Assembly (NCBI RefSeq): GCF_904848625.1
Contig: NZ_CAJHCP010000016.1
Span: forward strand, 98,776-162,775
Direction of reading: 5' to 3'
Length of the DNA stretch: 64,000 bases
Source: Paraburkholderia metrosideri
GTDB lineage: Bacteria > Pseudomonadota > Gammaproteobacteria > Burkholderiales > Burkholderiaceae
Position 1 is the first letter of the stretch. Each line of letters begins with the position of its first letter. Below are positions 1 to 8,394 of this stretch, piece after piece. The notes under the pieces are model-generated. The model was not told where the DNA came from and ran no database searches. It was given only the letters and a program-made list of their open reading frames with translations. The position numbers were made by a program, and so were the translations under genes.

Positions 1-1
1 G

Positions 2-145
2 CTGGCTGCGATGCCGTCGACCGACTACAACGGGGTAATCGGTCACATCGCGTTCGACGACAAGGGTGATTTGAAAGAGGGCGCCATTACGCTTTACGAC
101 TTCAAGGACGGCAAGAAATCCGTTCTCGACGTGGTGAAGATGTGA
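2..145 (+). CDS. Branched-chain amino acid ABC transporter, periplasmic binding protein (C-terminal end only)
   Basis: Only the last 47 codons lie in the window, so the start is outside. The readable tail (MPSTDYNGVIGHIAFDDKGD, then a short strand ending VVKM and TGA) matches the end of Leu/Ile/Val-type periplasmic binding proteins, where a G-x-I-x-FD-x-KGD segment is common. It stands directly before livHMGF in the same direction, so it should capture amino acids in the periplasm and pass them to the permease. A strong hairpin terminator follows it. The binding protein is therefore probably made in excess of the membrane parts, which is usual for such operons. Identification rests on this short tail plus the context. 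Confidence 0.8.
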   Translation: MAAMPSTDYNGVIGHIAFDDKGDLKEGAITLYDFKDGKKSVLDVVKM

Positions 146-164
146 TGACGGGACGTTCAGCCTG

Positions 165-197
165 ACGGCACCGAAACCACCCAACGGTGCCGTTTTT
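165..197 (+). terminator. Intrinsic terminator or attenuator after the binding-protein gene
   Basis: A 9-bp perfect stem (ACGGCACCG with CGGTGCCGT), an 11-nt loop and a run of five T. It lies between the binding-protein gene and livH, so it may act as a partial terminator that lowers expression of the permease genes. The 170 bases that follow, up to livH, show no gene. Confidence 0.75.
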
Positions 198-373
198 GCA
201 TCCGCTTAAGGCGAGCTGGCAACCGCATCACGGTTGCAGGGCAAACCGGCAGCGGATAACCCTTACCGGTCTTTTACATCAGTACCCGCAGTGCCATTGA
301 GTTTCCGTGCAGCATCACCGCCCACCGGCTGATGAAGAACGCGAATCCAGTCGCACGGGCTAAGGAGCATTAA

Positions 374-1324
374 ATGGATATCTTCATCCAGCAGATCCTA
401 AACGGACTGGTGCTTGGCAGCGTTTATGCCATCATCGCACTGGGCTATACGATGGTTTACGGCATCTTGGGCATCATCAACTTCGCTCACGGCGACGTGT
501 TGATGGTGGGCGCGATGGTCGCGCTCTCAGCCATAGGCGTGCTGCAGAATCACTTCCCCGGCCTCGGCAACGTGCCGACGCTGATCATTGCGCTGATCAT
601 CGCGGCGGTTGTGTGCGCGGCGGTCGGCTATACGATCGAGCGCGTGGCCTACCGGCCGTTGCGTAAAGCGCCGCGTCTCGCGCCGCTGATTACCGCGATC
701 GGTGTGTCGATCCTGCTGCAGACGCTGGCCATGATGATCTGGTCGCGCAACCCGCTGCCGTTCCCCCAGTTGCTGCCGACCGATCCGCTGAACGTGATCA
801 AGGCCACCGACACGACGCCTGGCGCAGTGATCTCGGTGACTGAAATCGTCATCATCGTGGTTGCGTTCCTCGTGATGGGCGGCCTGCTGCTGCTGGTGCA
901 CAAGACCAAGCTCGGCCGTGCGATGCGCGCCATCGCCGAGAACCCGGGCAACGCGTCGCTGATGGGCGTGAACCCGAACTTCGTGATCTCGGCCACCTTC
1001 ATGATCGGCTCGGCGCTCGCCGCTCTCGCCGGCGTGATGATCGCGTCCGAATACGGCAACGCTCACTTCTATATGGGTTTCATCCCCGGCCTGAAGGCCT
1101 TTACCGCGGCAGTGCTCGGCGGCATCGGCAATCTCGGCGGCGCGATGGTGGGCGGCGTGCTGCTCGGCCTGATCGAACAGTTGGGCGCGGGTTACATCGG
1201 CAATCTGACTGGCGGTGTGTTCGGCAGTAACTATCAGGACGTGTTTGCGTTCATCGTGCTGATCATCGTGCTGGTGTTCCGTCCGTCGGGCCTGCTCGGC
1301 GAACGTGTTGCGGATCGCGCCTGA
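374..1324 (+). CDS. livH: Branched-chain amino acid ABC transporter permease LivH
   Basis: 316 residues, the normal LivH size (about 300). It is a polytopic inner-membrane protein with hydrophobic helices throughout. Family hallmarks are visible near the N-terminus (QQILNGLVLGSVYAIIALGY, then GxINFAHGD) and in the cytoplasmic coupling loop (RAMRAIAENPGNASLMGVN), which contacts the ATPases. It pairs with LivM to form the membrane channel of the importer. The start has a clear AAGGAG ribosome site seven bases upstream. The stop is followed after 17 bases by livM, preceded by its own GGGAG. Substrate is probably Leu/Ile/Val or related hydrophobic amino acids; the exact range cannot be read from the sequence. 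Confidence 0.95.
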   Translation: MDIFIQQILNGLVLGSVYAIIALGYTMVYGILGIINFAHGDVLMVGAMVALSAIGVLQNHFPGLGNVPTLIIALIIAAVVCAAVGYTIERVAYRPLRKAPRLAPLITAIGVSILLQTLAMMIWSRNPLPFPQLLPTDPLNVIKATDTTPGAVISVTEIVIIVVAFLVMGGLLLLVHKTKLGRAMRAIAENPGNASLMGVNPNFVISATFMIGSALAALAGVMIASEYGNAHFYMGFIPGLKAFTAAVLGGIGNLGGAMVGGVLLGLIEQLGAGYIGNLTGGVFGSNYQDVFAFIVLIIVLVFRPSGLLGERVADRA

Positions 1325-1341
1325 TCCAGGGAGAAAAAAAG

Positions 1342-2511
1342 ATGACCTCAATTCAACCGATCGAGCCGTCCACGACGCTCATCCCTGAAAAGAACCGCAC
1401 GAAGACCTGGACCGTCGGCATCATCACCGCGTTCTTCGTGATCGCGGCGCCGATGATCATCGGCACGGCCGGTGGCAATTACTGGGTTCGCGTGCTCGAC
1501 TTCGCGATGCTGTACGTGATGCTCGCGCTCGGCCTGAACGTGGTGGTCGGCTTCGCCGGCCTGCTCGATTTGGGCTACATCGCGTTCTACGCGGTCGGCG
1601 CTTACACGTCAGCGCTGCTGAGCTCGCCGCACCTGTCGTCGCAGTTCGAGTGGATCGCGCATCTCGCGCCGAATGGGCTGCACGTGCCGTTCCTGATCAT
1701 CGTGCCGTGCGCGATGGCGGTTGCCGCGCTGTTCGGCGTGCTGCTCGGCGCACCGACGCTGCGTCTGCGAGGCGACTACCTCGCCATCGTGACGTTGGGC
1801 TTCGGGGAAATCGTGCGGATTTTCCTGAACAACCTCGACCGTCCGGTGAACATCACCAACGGCCCGAAGGGGATCACCGCGATTGACCCGGTGCACGTGG
1901 GCGACTTCAGCCTCGCGCAAACGCACTCGCTGTTCGGCTTCCAGTTTCCAACGGTGTACTCGTACTACTACCTGTTTGTGATCGGCGCATTGCTCGTGAT
2001 CTGGGTGTGTACGCGTTTGCAGCACTCGCGTATCGGCCGTGCATGGGCGGCGATCCGCGAAGACGAAATCGCTGCGAAGGCAATGGGCATCAACACCCGC
2101 AACGTGAAACTGCTGGCGTTCGCGATGGGCGCGTCGTTCGGCGGTCTGTCGGGCGCGATGTTCGGTTCGTTCCAGGGCTTCGTGTCGCCGGAATCGTTCA
2201 CGCTGCCTGAGTCGATCGTCGTGCTGGCCTGCGTGGTGCTAGGCGGTATGGGCCACATTCCAGGCGTGATTCTCGGCGCGGTGCTGCTCGCGGTGTTGCC
2301 GGAATTCCTGCGCTCGACGATGGGTCCGCTGCAGAACATGATCTTCGGCCACGAAATCGTCGACACGGAAGTGATCCGTCAGCTGGTCTACGCACTCGCA
2401 ATGGTGCTGATCATGCTGTATCGCTCGGAAGGCTTGTGGCCGTCGCCCAAGCATGAAGACAAGATTGCGAAACTGTCGAAACGCAGCGGCAAGAAGCCGG
2501 TGCGGGCGTAA
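1342..2511 (+). CDS. livM: Branched-chain amino acid ABC transporter permease LivM
   Basis: 389 residues, typical for LivM, with an N-terminal extension before the first membrane helix and about nine hydrophobic segments. Recognisable parts are ALGLNVVVGFAGLLDLGYIA, the LRGDYLAIVTLGFGEIVR block and the coupling loop (RIGRAWAAIREDEIAAKAMG). It is the second transmembrane subunit of the importer. A GGGG-type ribosome site precedes livG 18 bases after its stop, so translation is closely linked along the operon. Confidence 0.95.
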   Translation: MTSIQPIEPSTTLIPEKNRTKTWTVGIITAFFVIAAPMIIGTAGGNYWVRVLDFAMLYVMLALGLNVVVGFAGLLDLGYIAFYAVGAYTSALLSSPHLSSQFEWIAHLAPNGLHVPFLIIVPCAMAVAALFGVLLGAPTLRLRGDYLAIVTLGFGEIVRIFLNNLDRPVNITNGPKGITAIDPVHVGDFSLAQTHSLFGFQFPTVYSYYYLFVIGALLVIWVCTRLQHSRIGRAWAAIREDEIAAKAMGINTRNVKLLAFAMGASFGGLSGAMFGSFQGFVSPESFTLPESIVVLACVVLGGMGHIPGVILGAVLLAVLPEFLRSTMGPLQNMIFGHEIVDTEVIRQLVYALAMVLIMLYRSEGLWPSPKHEDKIAKLSKRSGKKPVRA

Positions 2512-2529
2512 TTCACCGGGGACAACAAC

Positions 2530-3303
2530 ATGAGCGACAACATTCGACTTTCGGTGAAAGGCGTCAACAAACGCTTCGGCGGTTTGCAAGCTTTGTCCGA
2601 CGTTGGGCTTGAGATCAGATCCGGCCAGATTTACGGGCTGATCGGTCCGAACGGCGCGGGCAAGACGACCTTCTTCAATGTGATTACCGGGCTGTACACG
2701 CCGGATTCAGGCGAGTTCAAACTCGACGGCACGCCGTACACGCCGACCGCTGTTTATCAAGTCGCGCAAGCGGGGATTGCGCGGACGTTCCAGAACATCC
2801 GTCTGTTCGGCGGCATGACCGCGCTGGAAAACGTGATGGTCGGCCGTCACGTGCGCACGAAGCACGGCCTGATCGGCGCGGTGTTCCAGACGCCGTCCGA
2901 ACGCAAGGAAGAACGCGAGATCAAGGAGCGCGCGATCGAACTGCTGGACTACGTCGGCATTGCGCAGTACGCGGACTACACGTCGCGCAATCTGTCGTAC
3001 GGCCACCAGCGTCGTCTGGAAATTGCGCGCGCGCTGGCAACGGATCCGAAGCTGCTCGCACTCGACGAACCGGCTGCCGGCATGAACGCAACGGAAAAGG
3101 TCGAGCTGACCAAGCTGCTCGACAAGATCCGTTCCGACGGCAAGACGATTCTGTTGATCGAACACGACGTGAAACTCGTGATGGGTTTGTGCAACCAGAT
3201 GACGGTGCTCGACTACGGCAAGGTGATTGCACAAGGTCTGCCGCAAGACGTGCAGAAGGATCCGAAGGTGATCGAGGCTTACCTCGGCGCGGGAGTTCAT
3301 TAA
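2530..3303 (+). CDS. livG: Branched-chain amino acid ABC transporter ATP-binding protein LivG
   Basis: 257 residues, one ABC ATPase domain. Walker A is GPNGAGKTT near residue 40, the signature motif reads LSYGHQRRLE instead of the usual LSGGQ form, as is common in LivG, and Walker B is LLALDEPAAGMN. The switch histidine is in LIEHDVKLVM. It powers transport together with LivF. Its TAA stop overlaps the livF start codon by one base (TAATG), which indicates translational coupling. Confidence 0.95.
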   Translation: MSDNIRLSVKGVNKRFGGLQALSDVGLEIRSGQIYGLIGPNGAGKTTFFNVITGLYTPDSGEFKLDGTPYTPTAVYQVAQAGIARTFQNIRLFGGMTALENVMVGRHVRTKHGLIGAVFQTPSERKEEREIKERAIELLDYVGIAQYADYTSRNLSYGHQRRLEIARALATDPKLLALDEPAAGMNATEKVELTKLLDKIRSDGKTILLIEHDVKLVMGLCNQMTVLDYGKVIAQGLPQDVQKDPKVIEAYLGAGVH

Positions 3304-4043
3304 TGGCAGCGACTATGGCAACGAGCGCAAATACCCCGATGCTCAAGATCAAGGGGCTGCAGGTCAATTACGGCGGCATTCAGGCCGTGAAAGGTATCGA
3401 CCTGCAAGTGGAGCAGGGCGAACTGGTCACGCTGATCGGCGCGAACGGCGCGGGCAAGACCACGACGATGAAGGCGATCACGGGTCTGAAGCCGTACACG
3501 ATCGGCGACATCGAGTACATGGGCGAGTCGATCAAGGGCATCCCGCCGCATCTGCTTCTGAAGAGAGGCCTGGCGATGGTGCCGGAAGGCCGCGGCATCT
3601 TCGCGCGGATGTCGATCGTCGAGAACATGCAGATGGGGGCTTATCTGCGTACCGACACGGACGGCATCAAGGCGGACGTCGATCGGATGTTCGGCTTTTT
3701 CCCGCGTCTGAAGGAACGTGCTGCGCAATACGCGGGCACGCTGTCGGGTGGCGAGCAGCAGATGCTGGCGATGGCGCGCGCGATCATCTCGCGTCCGAAG
3801 CTGTTGCTGCTGGACGAACCGTCGATGGGTCTGTCGCCGATCATGGTCGAGAAGATCTTCGAAGTGGTGCGCGCGATTTCGGCTGAAGGGATGACCGTGC
3901 TGCTGGTCGAGCAGAACGCGCGTCTGGCGTTGCAGGCGGCGAATCGCGGCTACGTGATGGACTCGGGTCTGGTCACGATGTCGGGTGACGCGAAGCAGAT
4001 GCTGGATGATCCGAAGGTGCGTGCAGCGTATCTGGGCGAATAG
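3303..4043 (+). CDS. livF: Branched-chain amino acid ABC transporter ATP-binding protein LivF
   Basis: 246 residues from the ATG that overlaps the livG stop. An upstream extension of the frame lies inside livG and is rejected. Walker A is GANGAGKTT, the signature is LSGGEQQ, Walker B is LLLLDEPSMGL, and the switch histidine position is replaced by Q in LVEQNAR, as is usual for LivF. An alternative start is the second Met (MATSANTP), four codons later. It is the last gene of the liv operon and is followed by a strong bidirectional terminator. Confidence 0.93.
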   Translation: MAATMATSANTPMLKIKGLQVNYGGIQAVKGIDLQVEQGELVTLIGANGAGKTTTMKAITGLKPYTIGDIEYMGESIKGIPPHLLLKRGLAMVPEGRGIFARMSIVENMQMGAYLRTDTDGIKADVDRMFGFFPRLKERAAQYAGTLSGGEQQMLAMARAIISRPKLLLLDEPSMGLSPIMVEKIFEVVRAISAEGMTVLLVEQNARLALQAANRGYVMDSGLVTMSGDAKQMLDDPKVRAAYLGE

Positions 4044-4065
4044 CCCGCGTACCCGTACCGACGAA

Positions 4066-4104
4066 AAAAGCCGCCTGCGTGTCAACACGCAGGCGGCTTT
4101 TTCT
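4066..4104. terminator. Bidirectional intrinsic terminator between livF and the GNAT gene
   Basis: A perfect inverted repeat (AAAGCCGCCTGCGTGT with its complement, two-base loop) with A-rich DNA on the left and T-rich DNA on the right, so it can stop transcription from both convergent genes. Confidence 0.9.
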
Positions 4105-4128
4105 ATTGCGGCAAGCGGCGGCGATTTC

Positions 4129-4617
4129 TTAACCCGCCGCTGCCACCGTTGTTGCCGTGACGGGATCGGCCAGCTCACCCAGGCGCTTGCCAAGACTGAT
4201 CACCGGATCGGCACGATAGCCGAGCGACTCGTAAAACGCTCGCAGATCGGTCTTTGCCGACAAAATCTGCAAATTCAACTTCGGGCATCCGAGCCCGGTC
4301 AACACCTTCTCGACATGCGCAATGAGACGCGTGCCAATGCCATGACGACGCAGCGACTCATCGACCGCGAGCGAATACATCCAGCCCCGGTGTCCGTCGT
4401 ATCCGCCCATCACCGTGCCGACGATACGCTCGTCAAGCACCGCGACAAAGAACAGTTCCGGCTGCGTCGCCAGCTTGTTGGCAATCGACAGATGCGGATT
4501 ACGCTGCGGCCGCGTCACGTCCCGATACTCGGGGAACGCTTGTTGCCACAACGCGATCACGGCATCGGTGTCGTTCGCGTCGAAGCGGCGGATCGATAGT
4601 GTCGCGCTGGTCGTCAT
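4129..4617 (-). CDS. GNAT family N-acetyltransferase, YpeA-like
   Basis: 162 residues, a single GNAT domain. The acetyl-CoA binding region (motif A) is seen around residues 80-100 with the R-R-H-G-I-G-T loop. The segment VGTVMGGYDGHRGW and the tail ending GYRADPVISLGKRL strongly resemble E. coli YpeA, so it is probably the orthologue. The acceptor substrate of YpeA-type enzymes is not established. The start is the ATG at 4617. The stop lies 17 bases upstream of the ArgD-like gene stop on the same strand, so the two may be co-transcribed. Confidence 0.85.
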   Translation of the reverse strand: MTTSATLSIRRFDANDTDAVIALWQQAFPEYRDVTRPQRNPHLSIANKLATQPELFFVAVLDERIVGTVMGGYDGHRGWMYSLAVDESLRRHGIGTRLIAHVEKVLTGLGCPKLNLQILSAKTDLRAFYESLGYRADPVISLGKRLGELADPVTATTVAAAG

Positions 4618-4634
4618 CGGCGTGGTCCGTTTGA

Positions 4635-5819
4635 TTACAGCGAGTCGAGGATCGAACGCAGCATCGTCATCATCTGGTCGATCTCTTCGTTCGTCACATT
4701 CAGCGCGGGCATGAAGCGCAGCAGGTTCGGACGCGCCGCGTTCAGCAGCAGGCCGTCGGGCTGCATGTCGCGCGCCTTCTCGACGATCAGTGGACCATTG
4801 TCGTTGTCGAGCAGCAGCGCGCGCAGCAGGCCTTCGCCACGCTCGCCCTTGAAGCCGCGTTCCGCCGACAACTCCAGCAGCTTCGAGCGCAGGTATTCGC
4901 CGCGCGCACGCACGCCTTCGAGGAAGCCCGGTGCGGTCAGTTGCGAGATCACCGAATAGCCGACCGCGGTCATCAACGGATTGCCGTTGTAGGTGCCGCC
5001 CTGATCGCCGGCTTCGAACACCGCGACTTCCGCTTTCGACAACAACGCTGCCAGCGGCACGCCGCCGCCGATACCCTTGCCGAGCGTCATGATGTCCGGC
5101 TCGATACCCGACAACTCGTACGCGAAGAGGGTACCCGCACGGCCGCAGCCGCTCTGCACTTCGTCGACGATCAGCAGCAGGTTGTGCTTCTTCGTCAGTT
5201 CGCGCAGTTGCTGCATGAATTCTTTCGTCGCCGGAATCACGCCGCCTTCGCCCTGAATCGGTTCCAGCATCACCGCAACCGTCTTCGCGTTGATCAGCTT
5301 TTCAACCGACGCGATGTCGTTCAGATCCGCCTTCGGGAAACCCGGCACTTGCGGTGCGTAGATCGTGTCCCAGCCCGGCTTGCCGCTCGCCGACATCGTG
5401 GCGATCGTGCGGCCGTGGAAGCTGTGATCGAACGTGATGATTTCGAACGCGCCGTCCTTGAACTTTTTGCCCCACTTGCGCGCGAGCTTGATTGCGCCTT
5501 CGTTCGCTTCGGCGCCGCTGTTCGCGAAGAACACCTTGTCGAAGCAGCTGTGTTGCGTGAGCAGGCCGGCGAGCTTCGCCATCGGCTCGTTGTAGAAGGC
5601 CGGCGACGGGTTCAGCAGCAGCTTCGCCTGCGTGTTCAGCGCTTCGATCATGCCGTCGTTGCAATGACCGAGACTGTTGACCGCCCAACCCTGGATGAAG
5701 TCCAGATATCGCTTGCCGGTATTGTCGTAAAGCCACGAGCCCTTGCCGTGCGTGAAAACGATTTCGGGCCGGTTCGTGATGTACATCAGCGACTCGATCG
5801 GATACTCATTGAAATTCAT
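4635..5819 (-). CDS. argD: Acetylornithine-type aminotransferase, class III (ArgD-like)
   Basis: 394 residues from the ATG at 5819 (MNFNEYPIESLMYITNRPEI). The open frame continues upstream to 6095, but that part has no family resemblance and crosses the leader hairpin. The fold-type I class III pattern is clear: NSGAEANEGAIKLARK, FHGRTIATMSASG, the Asp motif IVDEVQSGCGR, and the PLP lysine in LGKGIGGGVPL. It converts N-acetylglutamate semialdehyde to N-acetylornithine in arginine synthesis if it is the true ArgD. Other class III transaminases (succinylornithine, GABA-like) look similar, so the gene name is tentative. Its leader carries a terminator-like hairpin, described separately. Confidence 0.8.
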   Translation of the reverse strand: MNFNEYPIESLMYITNRPEIVFTHGKGSWLYDNTGKRYLDFIQGWAVNSLGHCNDGMIEALNTQAKLLLNPSPAFYNEPMAKLAGLLTQHSCFDKVFFANSGAEANEGAIKLARKWGKKFKDGAFEIITFDHSFHGRTIATMSASGKPGWDTIYAPQVPGFPKADLNDIASVEKLINAKTVAVMLEPIQGEGGVIPATKEFMQQLRELTKKHNLLLIVDEVQSGCGRAGTLFAYELSGIEPDIMTLGKGIGGGVPLAALLSKAEVAVFEAGDQGGTYNGNPLMTAVGYSVISQLTAPGFLEGVRARGEYLRSKLLELSAERGFKGERGEGLLRALLLDNDNGPLIVEKARDMQPDGLLLNAARPNLLRFMPALNVTNEEIDQMMTMLRSILDSL

Positions 5820-5887
5820 GACGGCAAGCTCCAGACAACGGGGGTGAAGGTAGATGACGGATTGGCCTTGCAGCAAACAACGGCCGG

Positions 5888-5920
5888 AAAAACAGAAAAG
5901 CCACGGCATGCCGTGGCTTT
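5888..5920 (-). terminator. Terminator-like hairpin in the argD leader (possible attenuator)
   Basis: A 24-base perfect palindrome (5897-5920, core AGCCACGG/CCGTGGCT). On the minus strand it is followed by TTCTGTTTTT, the form of an intrinsic terminator. It lies about 70 bases before the argD start, inside the leader predicted from the promoter at 6039-6068. It would end a short transcript of about 140 nt unless it is bypassed. Confidence 0.55.
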
Positions 5921-6038
5921 CATGATTCGAACAGCTTGCGCCTTGTGTAGCGCGAATCCGTGACGAAGCCAGCGGCGTCCCTAGGGGAGCGGCGAGCGGC
6001 GACGTCGGAGTTCGGACTGGATGCGGTTCATGCGCGAA

Positions 6039-6068
6039 AGAATACGACAATAAAAGCGCCGGTGTAAA
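6039..6068 (-). promoter_or_regulatory. Candidate sigma-70 promoter for argD
   Basis: On the minus strand there is TTTACA (6063-6068), an 18-bp spacer and TATTCT (6039-6044). A transcript from here would start near 6031 and have a leader of about 210 nt. Supported by sequence match only. Confidence 0.4.
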
Positions 6069-6140
6069 CCATGAATTTTCACAGAAGCGCGGCAAAACGG
6101 ATTTTTACGCGACTGTCGTCAGGCTGACACGGTATGCGCG

Positions 6141-6176
6141 AACGGCCTGTTGGGTATTTCAAACAGGCCGTTTTTT
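6141..6176 (+). terminator. Plus-strand intrinsic terminator with no plus-strand gene
   Basis: Stem AACGGCCTGTT with AACAGGCCGTT, followed by six T on the plus strand; on the minus strand no T run follows. Both flanking genes are on the minus strand, so it would end an unrecognised plus-strand transcript, or serve only to block antisense transcription. Confidence 0.6.
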
Positions 6177-6191
6177 GTTCAATCAGCGCGC

Positions 6192-7223
6192 TTAAACCGC
6201 GTTTGCCAGATCGGCTGCGCTGGTGAACGAGTCAGCGTAGAACTCGTCTTCCGGCAGCTTGTGATGCTGGGTGAAATCGCGTTGCGCCGACTCGACCATG
6301 ACCGGTGCGCCGCACGCATACACCTGATACGCGGACAGATCCGGCAGATCTTCGATCACCGCGCGATGCACGAAACCGACACGGCCGGTCCACGCGTCGC
6401 CCGCGTCCGGTTCCGACAGCACCGGCACGAACTTGAAGTTCGGAATCTCACGCGCCCATTGTTCGGCGAGTTCGAGCAGATACAGGTCTTTCTTGCGACG
6501 CGCGCCCCAGTACAGCGTCATCGGGCGATTCAGGTTCTTGAACACCGCGTGCTCGACGATCGCCTTCAGCGGCGCGAAGCCCGTGCCCGACGCCAGCAGC
6601 ACGATCGGCTTGTCGGAGTCTTCACGCAGGAAGAACGTGCCGAGCGGTGCTTCGAAGCGCAGGATGTCGCGCTCTTTCATCGTGTTGAACACGTGATCGG
6701 TGAACGCGCCGCCCGGCATGTGACGGATGTGCAGTTCGATCGGGCCTTCGGTATGCGGCGCGTTCGCCATCGAATAGCTGCGACGCTTGCCGTCTTTCAG
6801 AATGAATTCGAGGTACTGGCCGGCCAGATATTGCAGACGTTCGTTGGCGGGCAATTGCAGCTTCACGACGATCACGTCGTCGGCCTTGCGCTCGATGGCG
6901 TTCACGCGGCACGGCAGCTTCTTGACCTGCACGTCGCCGACACCGGCCACTTCGCGGATGTCCACTTCGAGATCGGTGCAGGCGGTCGCGCAGCACAGCA
7001 GCGCGAGACCACGGGTCTTTTCGTCGTTCGACAAGGCCGACGACGAATGCGGGCGCTGTTCGATTTCGCCGCTGACCACGGCGCCCTTGCACGAACCGCA
7101 GGCGCCGTTCTTGCAGCCGTACGGCAGGCCGATGCCCTGGCGCAACGCGGCGCTCAGCAGCGGTTCGTCCTGTTCTACCTGAAACTGCCGGCCGCTTTGC
7201 CGGAGCGTGACGTTAAATGCCAT
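6192..7223 (-). CDS. [2Fe-2S] ferredoxin/FAD/NAD oxidoreductase, AscD-like (CDP-6-deoxy-delta-3,4-glucoseen reductase family)
   Basis: 343 residues from ATG 7223 (MAFNVTLRQSG). An in-frame upstream Met exists but lacks conserved protein. The N-terminal plant-type ferredoxin has Cys37, Cys42, Cys45 and, further on, one of Cys77/78/82 as the fourth ligand. An FAD-binding domain follows (RSYSMAN), then an NAD-binding domain with GTGFAPLKA and a C-terminal YACGAPVMVE. The layout matches ferredoxin-NAD(P)H reductases that supply electrons to oxygenases or to deoxysugar dehydrases. Burkholderia copies are usually named CDP-glucoseen reductase, but no dehydrase partner is nearby, so the partner is unknown. 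Confidence 0.88.
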   Translation of the reverse strand: MAFNVTLRQSGRQFQVEQDEPLLSAALRQGIGLPYGCKNGACGSCKGAVVSGEIEQRPHSSSALSNDEKTRGLALLCCATACTDLEVDIREVAGVGDVQVKKLPCRVNAIERKADDVIVVKLQLPANERLQYLAGQYLEFILKDGKRRSYSMANAPHTEGPIELHIRHMPGGAFTDHVFNTMKERDILRFEAPLGTFFLREDSDKPIVLLASGTGFAPLKAIVEHAVFKNLNRPMTLYWGARRKKDLYLLELAEQWAREIPNFKFVPVLSEPDAGDAWTGRVGFVHRAVIEDLPDLSAYQVYACGAPVMVESAQRDFTQHHKLPEDEFYADSFTSAADLANAV

Positions 7224-7341
7224 AGAGTGTTCGAAATCGTAAAGTCGGGAATCGTTATAGGAGCATCGCACCCGCCGCATCAATCGGGCGATACCTGAGG
7301 CGCCGATACCTGGCGCGCCTGACGGCTACAATGCGTCCACC

Positions 7342-8394
7342 ATGAAAGCGACACGAAACTTCCGCCGGCCGCGCGTGTTAATCGTAGGTTGCGGCGATGT
7401 CGGCATGCGTTGCCTGCCCTTGCTGCAGCCTCGCGCGCATATTTTTGCGCTGACCAGCCACGCCGGACGCTGCGCCGAATTGCGCGCCGCAGGCGTGACA
7501 CCGCTGGTTGGCGATCTCGACGTGCGCCGCAGCCTCAAACGGCTCGCGGGCCTCGCGCCGACGGTGCTGCACCTCGCGCCACCGCAAAAAACCGGCGACG
7601 ACGACAGCCGTACCCGCGCATTGCTCGCCACGCTCGGCGCGCGCCGCGGCGGTGTGCTGCGGGCCTCGTCGGCCTCCGCAATCACGCCGGTAGGGCGCCT
7701 GCGCCGCGAGTCGTGCCGCGTTCGTGCTCACTTTCGCGCCTCGTGGGCGGAATCTGAGACAGCCGGTATTGTACCCGACAGGGGGTACCGGACCGCCGCT
7801 TCGCAGGCACCCGTCAAGCTGGTCTATGCGAGCACGACGGGCGTCTATGGCGATTGCGGCGGCGCGTGGATCGACGAAACGCGTGCGGTGCAGCCGGCCA
7901 ACGGACGCGCCAAACGGCGGGTGTCGGCAGAACGGCAATTGCGGCGCGCGACAGCTCACGGCAGCGTGATTGCCAGCATCGCGCGAATTCCCGGCATTTA
8001 TGCGGGCAACCGTCTGCCGCTCGCGCGACTCGAAAAGGGCACGCCCGCGCTGAGCGAGTCCGACGACGTCTATACCAATCACATTCATGCCGACGACCTG
8101 GCCGCGATCCTCGTGCGCCTCATCACGCACGGCAAACCGTCACGCGTGATTCACGCGTCCGACGATTCGTCGCTGAAAATGGGCGAGTATTTCGATGAAG
8201 TGGCCGATGCTTTCGGCCTCGCGCGTCCGCCGCGCATCACCCGCGCGCAGGCTGAAGAGCAGATCGATCCGAACCTGCTGTCGTTCATGCGCGAATCGAG
8301 GCGGCTCGTGAACCGGCGCTTGAAACAGGAATTGCGCGTGCAATTGCGGTTTCCGAGCGTGGAGGATTTCTTGCGAGTGAGTGGGAAGGGGTGA
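7342..8394 (+). CDS. SDR-type NAD(P)-dependent epimerase/dehydratase family protein (YeeZ-like)
   Basis: 350 residues. It has an N-terminal Rossmann motif (VLIVGCGDVGMRCLPLL), a later VYASTTGVYGD strand with the SDR tyrosine region, and a C-terminal GIYAGNR... NHIHADDLA segment as in extended SDRs. The stretch of residues 98-160 is Arg/Ala/Ser-rich and looks like an insertion between the Rossmann half and the VYAST strand. The protein is cytoplasmic and its substrate is unknown. It is divergent from the ferredoxin-reductase gene, with starts 119 bp apart, so regulation may be shared. Confidence 0.8.
   Translation: MKATRNFRRPRVLIVGCGDVGMRCLPLLQPRAHIFALTSHAGRCAELRAAGVTPLVGDLDVRRSLKRLAGLAPTVLHLAPPQKTGDDDSRTRALLATLGARRGGVLRASSASAITPVGRLRRESCRVRAHFRASWAESETAGIVPDRGYRTAASQAPVKLVYASTTGVYGDCGGAWIDETRAVQPANGRAKRRVSAERQLRRATAHGSVIASIARIPGIYAGNRLPLARLEKGTPALSESDDVYTNHIHADDLAAILVRLITHGKPSRVIHASDDSSLKMGEYFDEVADAFGLARPPRITRAQAEEQIDPNLLSFMRESRRLVNRRLKQELRVQLRFPSVEDFLRVSGKG

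Larger units (their letters stand above)
5820..6140. other. Gap of about 320 bp: argD leader and promoter
   Basis: No protein gene is supported here. On the minus strand it holds the probable argD promoter (6039-6068) and a leader of about 210 nt with a perfect palindrome. On the plus strand it leads into the orphan terminator at 6141-6176. An open frame crossing it on the minus strand is an upstream extension of argD without recognisable protein character. Confidence 0.6.

Noticed and set aside
527..1351. Long open frame on the minus strand opposite livH
   Set aside because: His/Arg/Gln-rich with no family likeness; a mirror of a strongly GC-biased gene. The same applies to the long minus- or plus-strand frames opposite livG, livF, gsiA, hemN, trmB, iorA and others.
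4941..5963. 340-codon frame on the plus strand opposite argD
   Set aside because: Composition is Arg/His/Gln-rich, no ribosome site or motif; argD on the other strand has clear class III motifs.
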